The translations under genes were made by a program, and so were the position numbers. DNA of 64,000 bases, from assembly GCF_015558675.1 (NCBI RefSeq), contig NZ_JADMOL010000005.1, positions 253,874 through 317,873 of the forward strand, given 5' to 3'. This DNA comes from Paenibacillus sp. 1001270B_150601_E10 (lineage in GTDB: Bacteria; Bacillota; Bacilli; Paenibacillales; Paenibacillaceae). A model generated the notes under the pieces. The model did not search any database, was not told the DNA's origin, and saw only the letters and a program-made list of their open reading frames with translations. Below, piece after piece: positions 1-9,163 of the stretch (positions are counted from its first letter, which is position 1; each line of letters opens with the position of its first letter).

Positions 1-190
1 CAAAAGCTGGGGAGGACGTGCATCGGTTATCGATGGAAACAAAACTCAGCAGGGGTGGCATGTTCTCATCCCTTCGCCATTTACAGCAGCATTGTGGGAC
101 GGCACACGGTTCTACCGCTATAAGAATCAATACCTATTTTTGAAACATTTCAAAGACACAACTAATCGGAAGAAGGAGGCTGCTTCATGA
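1..190 (+). CDS. C-terminal end of an unknown protein (5' end outside window)
   Basis: Frame 2 is open from the window edge to a TGA at 188-190, giving about 62 residues (KSWGGRAS... to ...RKKEAAS). The stop overlaps the ATG of the next gene in an ATGA arrangement, the usual mark of translational coupling. The composition (W, G, aromatic residues, basic tail) looks like real protein, but I do not recognise a family. The start and most of the gene lie outside the window. Confidence 0.6.
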   Translation, partial: KSWGGRASVIDGNKTQQGWHVLIPSPFTAALWDGTRFYRYKNQYLFLKHFKDTTNRKKEAAS

Positions 191-585
191 GTACCGCATT
201 AGCAGGACAAATCGTGATTGCTGAAGAGGTTGTATTTAACTCGGAATTAAAGAGCCACTCTATTATGAATACACGAAATCGTGTTACGGTAAGCACTTAC
301 CCCGCGGTGGCAATCGTCCAGGTATGGATGAAATTGTGGATGAAGGTCGAACAGACATATTCTGTCATTCTGAATGCTTACAATCCCCAAGGGGAGGCTC
401 TCATTCAAGACCGAATAGAGCCCATAACGAACTGGCGCCCTGAAGGGATGCCCCCAGGGGTCGATATGCAGCGAGAAATAAGACTTGTTATTACGGAGCC
501 TGGGGTATATCCGATTGTACTACGAGATAGTCAGCTGAATGTAATAGCTGAATACCCTTTATTTGTTGCCAAAGCGAGTGAATAG
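187..585 (+). CDS. Conserved hypothetical protein, 132 aa
   Basis: ATG at 187 with GGAGG at 175-179 and a 4-base overlap with the upstream stop, so the two genes are probably co-transcribed. There is no signal peptide or membrane segment. The sequence is rich in beta-forming stretches, and its second half (ITEPGVYPIVLRDSQ) reads like a small beta-sandwich. It recalls the short all-beta proteins of unknown function common in Paenibacillus, but I cannot assign a family. A hairpin terminator follows at 652-677, closing a two-gene unit. Confidence 0.7.
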   Translation: MSTALAGQIVIAEEVVFNSELKSHSIMNTRNRVTVSTYPAVAIVQVWMKLWMKVEQTYSVILNAYNPQGEALIQDRIEPITNWRPEGMPPGVDMQREIRLVITEPGVYPIVLRDSQLNVIAEYPLFVAKASE

Positions 586-651
586 CCCAGATTATTAGAG
601 CATTCTGGAACCTTGTATAATCATTTAAAAAGGTCAAATAACGATGCCAAG

Positions 652-677
652 GAGCACCTTTCATGGTGTTCTTTTTC
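652..677 (+). terminator. Rho-independent terminator
   Basis: GAGCACC (652-658) pairs with GGTGTTC (665-671) with one G-T pair, and a run of five T follows. It ends the two-gene unit above. Confidence 0.7.
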
Positions 678-801
678 GTATGCTCTTTTTTCTCCCAACA
701 TTGAAAGGTGTGACAAATGTCCTCGAAAAAATATATTAAATTTTAAATAATAAGAATAACAGCAACAATGAGGAAATGATTAGCAAAGGAGTGTATATAC
801 G

Positions 802-1020
802 TTGGCAGCGAGCCGTAGACCCGTTGATCAAGATTACGTCATTGAAGATGTGAAAGAAGCCTTTCAATGCACAATATTATGGTGCGAAGGGCGTGCATGC
901 TTAGAGTACGATACGCAGGAGGAGCTTGATCATATATCCAGCTATGTAAAGGAGAAATTCGATCGAGACCTGCTTGATGTGTTTTTCACAGCCATTGAGA
1001 GCATTCCGCCGGAATCCTAA
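802..1020 (+). CDS. Small hypothetical protein, 72 aa
   Basis: Starts with TTG at 802, preceded by AAAGGAG at 785-790; no ATG or GTG is available in frame near this ribosome site. The protein is acidic and helical (EDVKEAFQC, EELDHISSYVKEKF), with two Cys near the middle and no membrane segment. It is a single-gene unit bounded by hairpin terminators on both sides. Family not recognised. The ribosome site and clean boundaries make it a likely real gene; function is open. Confidence 0.65.
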   Translation: MAASRRPVDQDYVIEDVKEAFQCTILWCEGRACLEYDTQEELDHISSYVKEKFDRDLLDVFFTAIESIPPES

Positions 1021-1041
1021 TTTATGCTATGTAAGAAAAAA

Positions 1042-1098
1042 AGCCTAGTGAAGTCCATGGAACTGCACGCAATCCCATGTCTTCTCCAGGCTCTTTTT
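1042..1098. terminator. Bidirectional terminator between convergent genes
   Basis: AGCCTAGTGAAG (1042-1053) pairs imperfectly with CTTCTCCAGGCT (1081-1092). A-rich and T-rich runs flank it on both sides, so it can end the small gene at 802 and the chemoreceptor on the other strand. Confidence 0.6.
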
Positions 1099-1137
1099 TA
1101 TGCGGTTTAGATTCGCAAACTTGCTATACCTATACTG

Positions 1138-3225
1138 CTATTCCTTTTGCTGAATCGTAAATCTCTTAATATTGTCCTCGAGCTCTTTAGATAGTTCTTG
1201 AAGCTTCGTCAGATAACCCGCCACATCATCAATCGTCGCCATTTGCTCCTCAGCAGCAGCAGACACGTCTTGAGAAATTGCCGAATTCTCCTCTGTAATC
1301 GCCGAGATATTGTTGAAAATGTCTGAAAGCTCGTGACGCTTATCCACCATTACCTGAATATGCTCTTCTACCTTGCTAGTCATACCCATTTGGCTATCCA
1401 CCGATATCTTAATATCATTAAAGATGGATTCGGTTTCTCGAACGGCTGTCTCTTGATCCATAAACAAGTCGCGAGATGTTCCAATCGCCTCAACGGCTGC
1501 ATTCATTTCATTGCTTACATTCGCAATAATTGTGCTGATATTGTTCGCTGCGTCAGCCGATTGCTCCGCAAGCTTACGAATCTCAGCTGCGACAACAGAG
1601 AATCCGCGTCCATGCTCGCCCGCTCTAGAAGCCTCAATCGAAGCATTCAAAGCCAGCAGGTTCGTCTGACTGGAGATTTGAAGAATGGTCGACAGGATGG
1701 TGTTGATCTCTCCAGCACTATTGCTTACATGCTGAACAGCCTGCGCCGTCTCCTCTGAAGATTGCAAGGTGCTGTTGAAGCGCTCAACCAGTTCCTCCAC
1801 AATCACCATTCCGCGTTGATTCAATTCACCTGTACGACGAGCAAAATCAAGAATTTCCTGCGAGGAATGCGTCACTTGGTCGATCGCTCCGCCAAGTTCT
1901 TCGACTTTCTCCGAGCCCTCCATGACCGTGCTGGCTTCATGGCTGGACGCAGAGGCAAGCTGAATGATCGATTCCGTAATCAAGGCAGAAGCCTTTTGCG
2001 TCTGATCCATGCTAGTAGCCAGGTTAACCGCTGATTCCGATACAATATGACCCGAATTAGAGATACCGCCAATCATCGACTGGATATCCTGTTTCATATC
2101 GTTTATCGCTCTAACCATGGTTCCTACTTCCCCTTGCTTCTTCAACAAGGAATCTGGGATTTGAACCGTTAAGTCGCCGGCGCCGATCTTCTGAAGGTAC
2201 TTCACCGCTGCATGGATTGGTTTTGTAATGGCATTCGAAACAATCAGAGCAGCAGCGATAGCGATAACAGCGATGATTGCCATGACGAGATAAATGATGT
2301 TTTGAATCGCTTTAATGGATTCCTCGATCTCGCTCTTGTCCATGACCGTGATGTATTTCCAGCCTGTTACTGGTGAAACGTAAACACCTGCGGTGAAATT
2401 CTGCTTATTCATCACAATGTCGAAGTTCTTATTGGCCATCTTGTCGATATCATTAAACTGTTCGACGCCAAGATCCTTAAGGGTCTTAAAGTTCGTTTCC
2501 GGGTTCTTGGGATTGGCAAGAATCGTACCCGTCTGATCAGCCAAAATAACATAGCCCGTTTTCCCGATCTTAATCTCGTTGATCGTCTTCGTCAGCGAGT
2601 CCAAGCTTACGTCAACGCCCTGTACACCGACAACGTTACCCGCTTTATCTTTGATGGTTACGGAAGAACTCACGATTGGACTGTTCGTCGTAAAGGCTGC
2701 ATAAGCACCAGAGCGCATAACCTTGTCTGGATTCTCTGCTGCCTGGGTATACCATGCCCGCGGCCTTGGATCAAACTTATCTTTCGAGGTGCCTTCCGGC
2801 CATTGTATGTATCCGCCATCCTTTGTGCCCAAATAGATATATGCCACATTCGGATGCGTATTCGCGTAATTCAAGAATAGATTATAAATCTGTGATTCCA
2901 TACCCGGCTTCTGTGATGGAGTCATTTGGATTGTTCCATCTTCCCCGACTGCATTCACATAGGATGTAACGGTGCTGTCGATTTGCTGAACAATCGGGTT
3001 GTTTGCAAAATATTGAACGGATTCGTTGATTGTACTAAAGTACAAATCCATCGCGTTGCTCACCTGCTCGATTTCCTTGCGAGTAGCCTCGTAGAAATCC
3101 TCTTCCATGTCATTCATTACTTTTTGATTGATCACTAGACCTAGCGATAATGTCGACAGTAGTACTAGGACAACCATCGTGACCAATAGTTGAAGCTTTA
3201 GATTCCACTGCAATTTCTTTCTCAA
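1138..3225 (-). CDS. Methyl-accepting chemotaxis protein (dCache-HAMP-MCP)
   Basis: A 695-residue transmembrane chemoreceptor that would pass ligand signals to CheA/CheW. Visible order: membrane segment about 10-32, an extracytoplasmic double-Cache region about 40-305 ([41 protein letters not shown] is the second half), a second membrane segment about 312-334, HAMP about 335-390, then the long signalling coiled coil. The highly conserved hairpin tip is present ([20 protein letters not shown] followed by [10 protein letters not shown]). Its own promoter looks sigma-D dependent (3277-3303), as expected for a motility-regulon receptor. The ligand cannot be read; dCache receptors of this kind often bind amino acids or other small molecules. 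Confidence 0.95.
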   Translation of the reverse strand: MRKKLQWNLKLQLLVTMVVLVLLSTLSLGLVINQKVMNDMEEDFYEATRKEIEQVSNAMDLYFSTINESVQYFANNPIVQQIDSTVTSYVNAVGEDGTIQMTPSQKPGMESQIYNLFLNYANTHPNVAYIYLGTKDGGYIQWPEGTSKDKFDPRPRAWYTQAAENPDKVMRSGAYAAFTTNSPIVSSSVTIKDKAGNVVGVQGVDVSLDSLTKTINEIKIGKTGYVILADQTGTILANPKNPETNFKTLKDLGVEQFNDIDKMANKNFDIVMNKQNFTAGVYVSPVTGWKYITVMDKSEIEESIKAIQNIIYLVMAIIAVIAIAAALIVSNAITKPIHAAVKYLQKIGAGDLTVQIPDSLLKKQGEVGTMVRAINDMKQDIQSMIGGISNSGHIVSESAVNLATSMDQTQKASALITESIIQLASASSHEASTVMEGSEKVEELGGAIDQVTHSSQEILDFARRTGELNQRGMVIVEELVERFNSTLQSSEETAQAVQHVSNSAGEINTILSTILQISSQTNLLALNASIEASRAGEHGRGFSVVAAEIRKLAEQSADAANNISTIIANVSNEMNAAVEAIGTSRDLFMDQETAVRETESIFNDIKISVDSQMGMTSKVEEHIQVMVDKRHELSDIFNNISAITEENSAISQDVSAAAEEQMATIDDVAGYLTKLQELSKELEDNIKRFTIQQKE

Positions 3226-3276
3226 GATGTTTCTCCTCCAATTTTGTATATCACAAAAGATGTATGTCTTTACATA

Positions 3277-3303
3277 CTATCGGCAAAAGATCAATTATTG
3301 TTA
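3277..3303 (-). promoter_or_regulatory. Sigma-D type promoter of the chemoreceptor gene
   Basis: On the minus strand TAAC (3303-3300), 15 bases, then GCCGATAG (3284-3277). The Bacillus sigma-D consensus is TAAA-N15-GCCGATAT. The site lies about 50 bases upstream of the MCP start codon, in the right orientation. Confidence 0.75.
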
Positions 3304-3443
3304 GATATTGTCGAATTTTTTTATAGAACAAAAGAACTATTGTCGAAATGTATTCATTTTTTTATATAAAACAACGATAATGGTATAGAGGGGAGAAAAT
3401 TGTATCATCATGACCTATTTTAAGACAGCAGGAGGCAAGACTC

Positions 3444-5069
3444 GTGGGTAAAAAATATGTGAATTTCAAAGCTTTGCTTGCAATTTTACTCGTCATCGCG
3501 ATTTTCCCGTGGAATCATGCGAATGCGGAAGTTGCGAAGACCCCGTCATTTGATCCGTTCGAGAAGAGCATCGAAGAAGTCGCTAAGGCTTTGAAAAGTA
3601 AGCAAATTACGTCTGAAGAACTAGTTGAATATTATCTGAAACGCATTGAAGCTTTTGACAAGCAGGGGCCAACGATTAATTCTATCATCTCGATAAACGA
3701 AAAGGCGCTCGAAACGGCTAAAGCACTTGATGCAGAACGCAAATCCAAGGGACCAAGAAGCATCCTTCATGGTATTCCATTTGTTGTAAAAGACAACTTT
3801 GACGTGGTTGGTATGCCAACAACGGCTGGTTCCGTAGCACTTAAGAATGAATATCCGATCAAAAATTCATATACTGTACAAAAACTTATCGATGCCGGTG
3901 CTATTGTTATCGCTAAAACAAACATGTCCGAGCTCGCCGCTTCCTACGGACGACTTGGATATAGCTCTTTTGGCGGCTTGACAGTGAACCCGTACAACCT
4001 GAATCGTGATGCATCCGGTTCCAGCAGCGGCAGTGCTGCAGCAGTAGCTGCAAACTTTGCTGTGTTCGGGCTTGGTACAGACACTTCCGGTTCGGTTAGA
4101 GGACCTGCTAATGTTACAGGTCTAGTAGGAATCAGACCCACTTTAGGCTTAACAAGCCGCAGCGGTGTTGTTCCGTCTTCTCTTTCCTTGGACGTAACAG
4201 GTCCATTGGCACGCAGCGTTGAAGATGCAAGCATCGTGCTTGCTGCAATGGCTGGCACCGACAAAGCGGATGAAGCAACGAAATCAGCGAACAAGCATGT
4301 TCAAGATTACGCAAAAGCACTTGATGCTTCCTCTCTTAAAAAAGCGCGCATCGGCGTGGCTGTCGATTTCTTTGGCGATAACGAAGAAGTAGACGCGATC
4401 GCGAACGAAGCAATTGCTAAAATGGAAAGCATGGGAACGGAGGTTATCCGCGTTAAATTCTCCGACCGTACGAAGTACCTGTGGACACCAGCGCTTGGTC
4501 CAATTGGCGATGCAGAATTCAAGAGCCAGTTTGAGAAGTATTTGAGCACACTTCCAGCTGGTGGAGTAAAGACCCTTGAAGAGGTCATTAAGATTAGTGA
4601 ATCTCCTGAAGTACTGAACTCCAAGACGCCAGTGAACCCTGGTCGTCTGGACGGCTTGAAGACTGCTTTGGAAAAAGCAGATACTTTAAACTCTGCAGAG
4701 TATAAGGATATCAAGGAGAAGCTTATTCCAGAAACACGCAAAAGTGTTGAGAAGCTCATGAAGGACAACGACCTGGACGCAATCGTGTTCCCTACTATGT
4801 CCTGCCCAGCTTCGAACCGCTTTGACAAAGAAGACCCTACATACGTCTGCAATGCGTATGATACTTATGCTGCAAGCTATGTAGCTTCCACTACAGGCTT
4901 CCCTGAAGTAACGGTACCAGCAGGAATGGTTGAAGCTGGCGTGCCTGTCGGCATCTCCTTCATGGGACCAGCGTATACAGAGCAAAAACTGCTTGACCTT
5001 GCTTACTCCTTTGAGCTAGCGACTAAAGTTAGAACAGCTCCTACACATACGCCGAACTTGAATAAGTAA
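3444..5069 (+). CDS. Secreted amidase (amidase signature family)
   Basis: 541 residues starting at GTG 3444 behind AGGAGG. A signal peptide is visible at 1-28 (hydrophobic 9-21, then NHANA before the predicted cut). The rest is the amidase-signature fold that hydrolyses amides through a Ser-cisSer-Lys triad. Lys116 sits in VVKDN, the cis-Ser lies in the GSSSGSAAA stretch near residue 194, and the nucleophile would be Ser217 in DTSGSVR. Family members include GatA and peptide amidases. The signal peptide and the absence of GatB/GatC nearby argue against a tRNA amidotransferase and for an exported amidase. Transcribed alone and closed by a terminator at 5156-5187. Substrate unknown. Confidence 0.92.
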   Translation: MGKKYVNFKALLAILLVIAIFPWNHANAEVAKTPSFDPFEKSIEEVAKALKSKQITSEELVEYYLKRIEAFDKQGPTINSIISINEKALETAKALDAERKSKGPRSILHGIPFVVKDNFDVVGMPTTAGSVALKNEYPIKNSYTVQKLIDAGAIVIAKTNMSELAASYGRLGYSSFGGLTVNPYNLNRDASGSSSGSAAAVAANFAVFGLGTDTSGSVRGPANVTGLVGIRPTLGLTSRSGVVPSSLSLDVTGPLARSVEDASIVLAAMAGTDKADEATKSANKHVQDYAKALDASSLKKARIGVAVDFFGDNEEVDAIANEAIAKMESMGTEVIRVKFSDRTKYLWTPALGPIGDAEFKSQFEKYLSTLPAGGVKTLEEVIKISESPEVLNSKTPVNPGRLDGLKTALEKADTLNSAEYKDIKEKLIPETRKSVEKLMKDNDLDAIVFPTMSCPASNRFDKEDPTYVCNAYDTYAASYVASTTGFPEVTVPAGMVEAGVPVGISFMGPAYTEQKLLDLAYSFELATKVRTAPTHTPNLNK

Positions 5070-5155
5070 CTTCTATGCAGATCAGCAGCTGCAATCATGC
5101 TTTCTCCCTAGATTTATATCGGCTGTTGATTCGTGGAATATGAGGTATTTTTTAT

Positions 5156-5187
5156 AAAAGCCGCTCCGTATCTACGGGGCGGTTTTC
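5156..5187 (+). terminator. Rho-independent terminator after the amidase gene
   Basis: CCGCTCCGT (5161-5169) pairs with ACGGGGCGG (5174-5182) around a 4-base loop, flanked by AAAAG and GTTTTC. Confidence 0.8.
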
Positions 5188-5361
5188 TAGTAGATTAATA
5201 TCCATGTCTTTTATTGTCCCTAGGGATCTTTTGCAGCTCTCGCACTCCAAAATTCAACTCTACTTGTGATCTTTTCTAATTTAAATTTATCCTCCCTTAA
5301 CAAATCCCTTTTATACTGGATGTAACCAATCGATAATTCATCAAAGAAAGGAACACGCCTT

Positions 5362-5997
5362 ATGGGAATTCATACCTACTTTCAATCCTTAACTGATCTG
5401 GAGAGGATCATCCGCTGCCCAGGAAAATTTAAGTTTCAAGAGCATAGTGTAGCGGAACATTCTTGGAAAGTTGTTCAATATGCGAAGACATTGGCGGATA
5501 TCGAAGAGAGCAATGGAGCTGCTGTAGATTGGAAAAAACTTTATGAAATCACGAGCAGTCATGATTATGGAGAAATTTTTATCGGAGATATTAAAACCCC
5601 TGTTAAGCACTACTCGCTTGAACTCCGCTCGATGCTGCAAAAAGTGGAAGAAGGCATGGTCGCTCATTTTATTGAAGAGCATATTCCAGAACCGTTCAAG
5701 CCGATATTTCAGAGGCAGCTTCGTGAAGGTAAAGATGACTCTTTAGAGGGAAAAATATTAGAGGTTGCAGATAAAATGGATCAAATCTACGAGGCCTTTT
5801 CGGAACTGCAACGAGGGAATACAGAAAAAGAGTTTATCACCATGTATCGAAATGCAATAATGAAAATTAAAAAAATCAACCTGCATTGCGTCCATTATTT
5901 TCTGCAGCACATATTGCCTGATATGGTTAGTGAAGGCTCTAAGTCACCCATTGATATTGAAAGGATTACAAATGAGGCATTAGCTTCGTCATCCTGA
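5362..5997 (+). CDS. HD-domain phosphohydrolase, YfbR-like
   Basis: 211 residues, ATG at 5362 with AAAGGAA upstream. The metal-binding HD motif is complete: His33 (AEHSWK), His67-Asp68 (SHDYGE) and Asp137 (EVADKMD). This is the arrangement of the YfbR family of 5'-deoxynucleotidases, which dephosphorylate dNMPs. The N-terminal LTDLERIIRCPG and HSVAEHS segments also fit that family. No membrane segment or fused domain is present. It is monocistronic with convergent neighbours. A nucleotidase role is inferred from the family; other small HD hydrolases share the motif. Confidence 0.85.
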   Translation: MGIHTYFQSLTDLERIIRCPGKFKFQEHSVAEHSWKVVQYAKTLADIEESNGAAVDWKKLYEITSSHDYGEIFIGDIKTPVKHYSLELRSMLQKVEEGMVAHFIEEHIPEPFKPIFQRQLREGKDDSLEGKILEVADKMDQIYEAFSELQRGNTEKEFITMYRNAIMKIKKINLHCVHYFLQHILPDMVSEGSKSPIDIERITNEALASSS

Positions 5998-6097
5998 CTT
6001 ATAGCTCCCACGTTTATTGTTTGATTTGATTTCCCACAATAGGATCCCCCCTTAACGCTCCCCCCTCACTTGCATTACCATCTGGTTTAGGAAAGTA

Positions 6098-6136
6098 AAA
6101 TAAAGACACCTGACACTTAGACGGTGTCTTTATTTA
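6098..6136. terminator. Bidirectional terminator between convergent genes
   Basis: A perfect 12-bp stem, AATAAAGACACC against GGTGTCTTTATT, around a 12-base loop. It separates the HD gene (+) from the prolyl hydroxylase gene (-). Confidence 0.85.
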
Positions 6137-6226
6137 GGTTTAATGCTTAGTATGTGATAATAAGTCCCCCACGTATAACCGTTTTATTATACCTTTCCGA
6201 GTAAGGCCCGCGCTTGAACCCTCCCT

Positions 6227-6901
6227 TTAAGAGGAACGATAGGCTTGTCTTCGCATCCACATCGTAGCTACCCATTTTTCCCCTTGGATCACAGGTGTCC
6301 CTGCATGCAAAGTAAGCTCATTTAATTCATGATTGCTGTAAAAATATTCGAAATACACGGCCATGCCTTTGTTAGGGAAAACAGATAGATTAAGCATAGG
6401 GAATGCTGTTTCTCCGCCTCCCTCTACATCATTCAAGTATATCACGAGCGTGCTGATTCGATTATTGGCACTTGCCCGGCTTGTTTCTGCAAAGAAATCA
6501 TAATGAGGCTGGTACTCTTGACCAGGGGTATATAACAGGACTTGCATGCCGTCGCCATGATCGATGGGGATATTCATAATATATGAGATTCGGTTCTCGA
6601 TTCTTGTGATCGTCTCATTCTCCTCGCAGAACACCCCGCTGCTCGTTCTGATTGGATTGACTTCACGTTCTTCACCTATTTTTGAGCGCTGCATTCGTCC
6701 CCTAGCATGTTCGATGAGCTCATCGCATTCCCTATCGCTGAGCACATTTCCTAGTACGACAACTAACGGTTCCTCATATTTGGCAACAATTCGAACGTCT
6801 CGATCCTCTGTCTTGATTACATTTCCCGCATGACCAAAAATGGTTTGTTCTTTTGCCGTCGTATTCCCTATCATCCTTATGCAGCTCCCATTAAATGACA
6901 T
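6227..6901 (-). CDS. Bacterial prolyl 4-hydroxylase-type 2-oxoglutarate/Fe(II) dioxygenase
   Basis: 224 residues. The Fe(II) facial triad is visible as His133-x-Asp135 (PHYDFF) and His199 (LTLHAG). Lys209 (GEKWVAT) is placed to bind the 2-oxoglutarate carboxylate, ten residues after the last His. NRISTLVIYLNDVEGGGETAF is the conserved beta-strand of the P4H fold. Length and residue spacing match the Bacillus anthracis collagen-type P4H closely. Such enzymes hydroxylate proline in peptides; the target here is unknown, and no collagen-like gene is in the window. It is transcribed alone from a divergent intergenic region. The catalytic assignment is strong. Confidence 0.92.
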   Translation of the reverse strand: MSFNGSCIRMIGNTTAKEQTIFGHAGNVIKTEDRDVRIVAKYEEPLVVVLGNVLSDRECDELIEHARGRMQRSKIGEEREVNPIRTSSGVFCEENETITRIENRISYIMNIPIDHGDGMQVLLYTPGQEYQPHYDFFAETSRASANNRISTLVIYLNDVEGGGETAFPMLNLSVFPNKGMAVYFEYFYSNHELNELTLHAGTPVIQGEKWVATMWMRRQAYRSS

Positions 6902-7068
6902 AAATCGCTAGAATAATATACCATAAAATGGTCTTTATTTCTCTAAAAACGATTTCCGAGTTCCCTTATTTTTTTGGTCTCTTTTTACACCATTCAAAAG
7001 TGAACATCATGCAGGCATTCGCAACCGATAAATCATCATTCAGTCCACGTTCTATTGGATTAAAAAAA

Positions 7069-7120
7069 AAGAATCAGACCGTTCTTGTATCGTTTAGATA
7101 CTCATCTCCGTCTGATTCTT
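7069..7120 (-). terminator. Rho-independent terminator (11-bp stem)
   Basis: AAGAATCAGAC (7069-7079) and GTCTGATTCTT (7110-7120) are exact complements. A run of nine A on the plus strand makes the T-tail for minus-strand transcription. It directly follows the stop codon of the decayed fragment at 7123-7238. Confidence 0.8.
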
Positions 7121-7122
7121 AT

Positions 7123-7238
7123 TCATAACCATTTTGTTCTTAACAAGCCATTACCCTTACTCTGTGTATGCTCATAGAGATATTCTTGCCAATTCGGTCG
7201 TTCCTCTCCAGTATCGCTGCATCAATATCATCCCGAGT
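7123..7238 (-). pseudogene. 3' remnant of an unidentified gene
   Basis: On the minus strand a coding-like stretch (TRDDIDAAILE) shifts frame near 7206 into GEERPNWQEYLYEHTQ...RTKWL and ends in TGA at 7123-7125, just before the terminator hairpin at 7069-7120. No start codon or ribosome site is left, because the MscS terminator (7243-7276) abuts its upstream side. I read it as the tail of a broken gene. Family not recognised; it could also be chance coding-like sequence. Confidence 0.35.
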
Positions 7239-7242
7239 AAAA

Positions 7243-7276
7243 AACACCCCCTGACATCTGAAGGTCAAAGGGTGTT
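7243..7276 (-). terminator. Rho-independent terminator after the MscS gene
   Basis: AACACCC (7243-7249) pairs with GGGTGTT (7270-7276), with TGAC/GTCA pairing inside. A T-rich tail follows in the minus direction. It lies 51 bases beyond the MscS stop. Confidence 0.75.
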
Positions 7277-7326
7277 GCCGCTAATTGTAAAGCTCATTAA
7301 GCTTTAACACCTATCATCTTTTTGCT

Positions 7327-8580
7327 TTAATATTGACGCACATACTCCGCACTTTCTTTTATATGAGCAATATCATGACCTGTTGGATTCTGAAAGACAC
7401 GAAGCCCAAAGGTTGGGGCTACTGCAAAAATGTGATCAAAGATATCCGCCTGAATCGATTCATAGGCTCCCCAATCGATATTATTGCTGAACGCGTAGAT
7501 TTCCAATGGCAATCCATTGTCCCCTGAAGCCAGCTGCCTGACAATCAGCGTCATATCCTGATGAATGTTGGGATGATTTCTGAGATATTGAAGCACATAG
7601 ATTCGGAAGACGCCTATATTCGTAAGATGTCTCCCATTCACCTTGCTGTCTGTATGAATATGATGCTCCATATTGTATGTGTTGATCTCATCTACTTTTG
7701 TCTCGATATATTCGGTAAGGTAGTGAATCTTCTGGAATTCCGCGATCATCTCTTCCGTGCAAAAGGAGATGCTGCTCGTATCGATATACACGCTTCGTTT
7801 AATCCTTCTGCCGCCAGATGCTTGCATGCCTCTCCAATTCTTGAAAGAATCCGAGATGAGCGCATAGCTTGGAATCATCGTGATCGTTTTATCAAAATTC
7901 ATGACCTTAACTGTATTCAACGTAATGTCTATAACATTGCCGTCAGCGTTATATTTGGGCATTTCGATCCAATCACCTACACGCACCATATCATTCGATG
8001 ACAGTTGCACGCCCGCCACCAAACCAAGAATGGAATCTTTAAAAATAAGCATTAACACTGCCGATAAAGCACCTAATCCGCTAAGAATAATCAAAGGATT
8101 CTGTCCGATGAGATTCGAGATGACCACAATGCCGCCGATAATGTATAAAGCAATCTTGGCAACCTGAATGTATCCCTTGATCGGTCTGATCTTAGAGACC
8201 TCAAATGAACGATAAATAGCATCTAGAGCATTGAGCAGCGCATTTAACGCCGAGATCATCACAATGATCATATACGTCAGCGCCGCTTTTTCGATCAAGC
8301 CTCGAACAGATGGAAAGACATACGCGGAATAATAAATAATCATCGCGGGAACGAGATGCGACAGCTTGTGAAACAGCTTCTTCTCGACAATGATATTGTC
8401 CCAGGTATACTTATTGTTTTGAACGAGATGAATGATCATCCGCAGCACAATTCTCTTCGTAATGACATTAGCTAGAATACACACCAACGCTATGAATACA
8501 ACCATGATGATATTCGAAAGGTAAAACACCGTCTGCTCGCTTATGCCGTATCCGTCTAGCTGCTGTTTAATGAAATCCAT
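7327..8580 (-). CDS. MscS-family mechanosensitive ion channel, YbdG-like
   Basis: 417 residues with about five membrane segments in the first half, then the MscS core. The pore-lining helix and beta-domain entry are visible around residues 165-255 (GLGALSAVLMLIFKDSI, NDMVRVGDWIEMP, NTVKVMNFDKTITMIP, SYALISDSFKNWRGM). Length and the extended C-terminal region (residues about 260-417) resemble the larger YbdG/YnaI subgroup more than the 286-residue E. coli MscS. It would release osmolytes on hypo-osmotic shock from the cytoplasmic membrane. Single gene with its own terminator. Confidence 0.92.
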   Translation of the reverse strand: MDFIKQQLDGYGISEQTVFYLSNIIMVVFIALVCILANVITKRIVLRMIIHLVQNNKYTWDNIIVEKKLFHKLSHLVPAMIIYYSAYVFPSVRGLIEKAALTYMIIVMISALNALLNALDAIYRSFEVSKIRPIKGYIQVAKIALYIIGGIVVISNLIGQNPLIILSGLGALSAVLMLIFKDSILGLVAGVQLSSNDMVRVGDWIEMPKYNADGNVIDITLNTVKVMNFDKTITMIPSYALISDSFKNWRGMQASGGRRIKRSVYIDTSSISFCTEEMIAEFQKIHYLTEYIETKVDEINTYNMEHHIHTDSKVNGRHLTNIGVFRIYVLQYLRNHPNIHQDMTLIVRQLASGDNGLPLEIYAFSNNIDWGAYESIQADIFDHIFAVAPTFGLRVFQNPTGHDIAHIKESAEYVRQY

Positions 8581-8709
8581 AAGTGCCTCCTAACCTGATA
8601 TGTTAGCCTAACATTATAGAATACATGAGGATATGAAGCAATCAATAAAGGGGTGCAGCAAACGATATTGGTAGACGTACTTGAATCCATCCCCTTCTGA
8701 GCTCCGTTT

Positions 8710-8738
8710 TTTACGCAAAGAATAAGATTTAGTATAAT
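8710..8738 (+). promoter_or_regulatory. Sigma-A promoter of the small helical protein gene
   Basis: TTTACG (8710-8715), 17 bases, then a perfect TATAAT (8733-8738), about 40 bases before the ATG at 8778. Confidence 0.6.
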
Positions 8739-8777
8739 AGCGAAGAGTACATAGTAAAAATTGAGGTGGAGTTACAC

Positions 8778-8996
8778 ATGGATATCAAAGCAAAAATTGA
8801 AGAAATCGTTGCTAAAATAAAAGCAGATAAGGACTTCTCATCTAGATTCATGAGCGACCCAGTGTCGGCGATTGAATCTGCTATAGGGATTGACCTCCCG
8901 AACGATCAGATCAATGCCTTGATCGATGGAGTAAAAGCGAAATTGACCGTGGATAAAGCCGGTGACATGCTTGGCTCGCTAAAGAAGCTGTTCTAA
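8778..8996 (+). CDS. Small helical protein, 72 aa, leader-peptide-like
   Basis: The ATG at 8778 is preferred over an in-frame GTG at 8766 because GAGGTGGAG (8763-8771) is a good ribosome site for it. The protein is MDIKAKIEEIVAKIKADKDF..., mostly amphipathic helix. Its middle (SRFMSDPVSAIESAIGIDLPNDQINALIDGV in pieces) resembles the 'F-x-DP-x-A-x-E-x-x-GI-x-LP' pattern of nitrile-hydratase-like leader peptides. It lacks a Gly-Gly cut site and a core peptide, ending in GSLKKLF, and no modification enzyme or peptidase-transporter is near. It may be a stand-alone relative of that fold. Function unknown. Confidence 0.7.
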   Translation: MDIKAKIEEIVAKIKADKDFSSRFMSDPVSAIESAIGIDLPNDQINALIDGVKAKLTVDKAGDMLGSLKKLF

Positions 8997-9095
8997 TTGA
9001 ATGAAAGATAGTAAATGGTTATAGGCGAGTGATAAGTTGTATCTTCTCGGTAGGATAACGGTTGAGATCGAACAATATGGATCACTCTGATAAAC

Positions 9096-9120
9096 AAAAA
9101 GCGGCCTCATAAGGGTCGCT
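9096..9120 (-). terminator. Terminator hairpin beside the distal ssrA fragment
   Basis: AGCGGCC (9100-9106) pairs with GGTCGCT (9114-9120) with one G-T pair, and a T tail follows in the minus direction. It sits where the ssrA terminator would lie relative to the tmRNA fragment at 9164-9220, on that fragment's 3' side. Confidence 0.6.
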
Positions 9121-9163
9121 CTTTGTTCATTATCTTCATTGCTTCTCACCGCTTCCTACGGGT

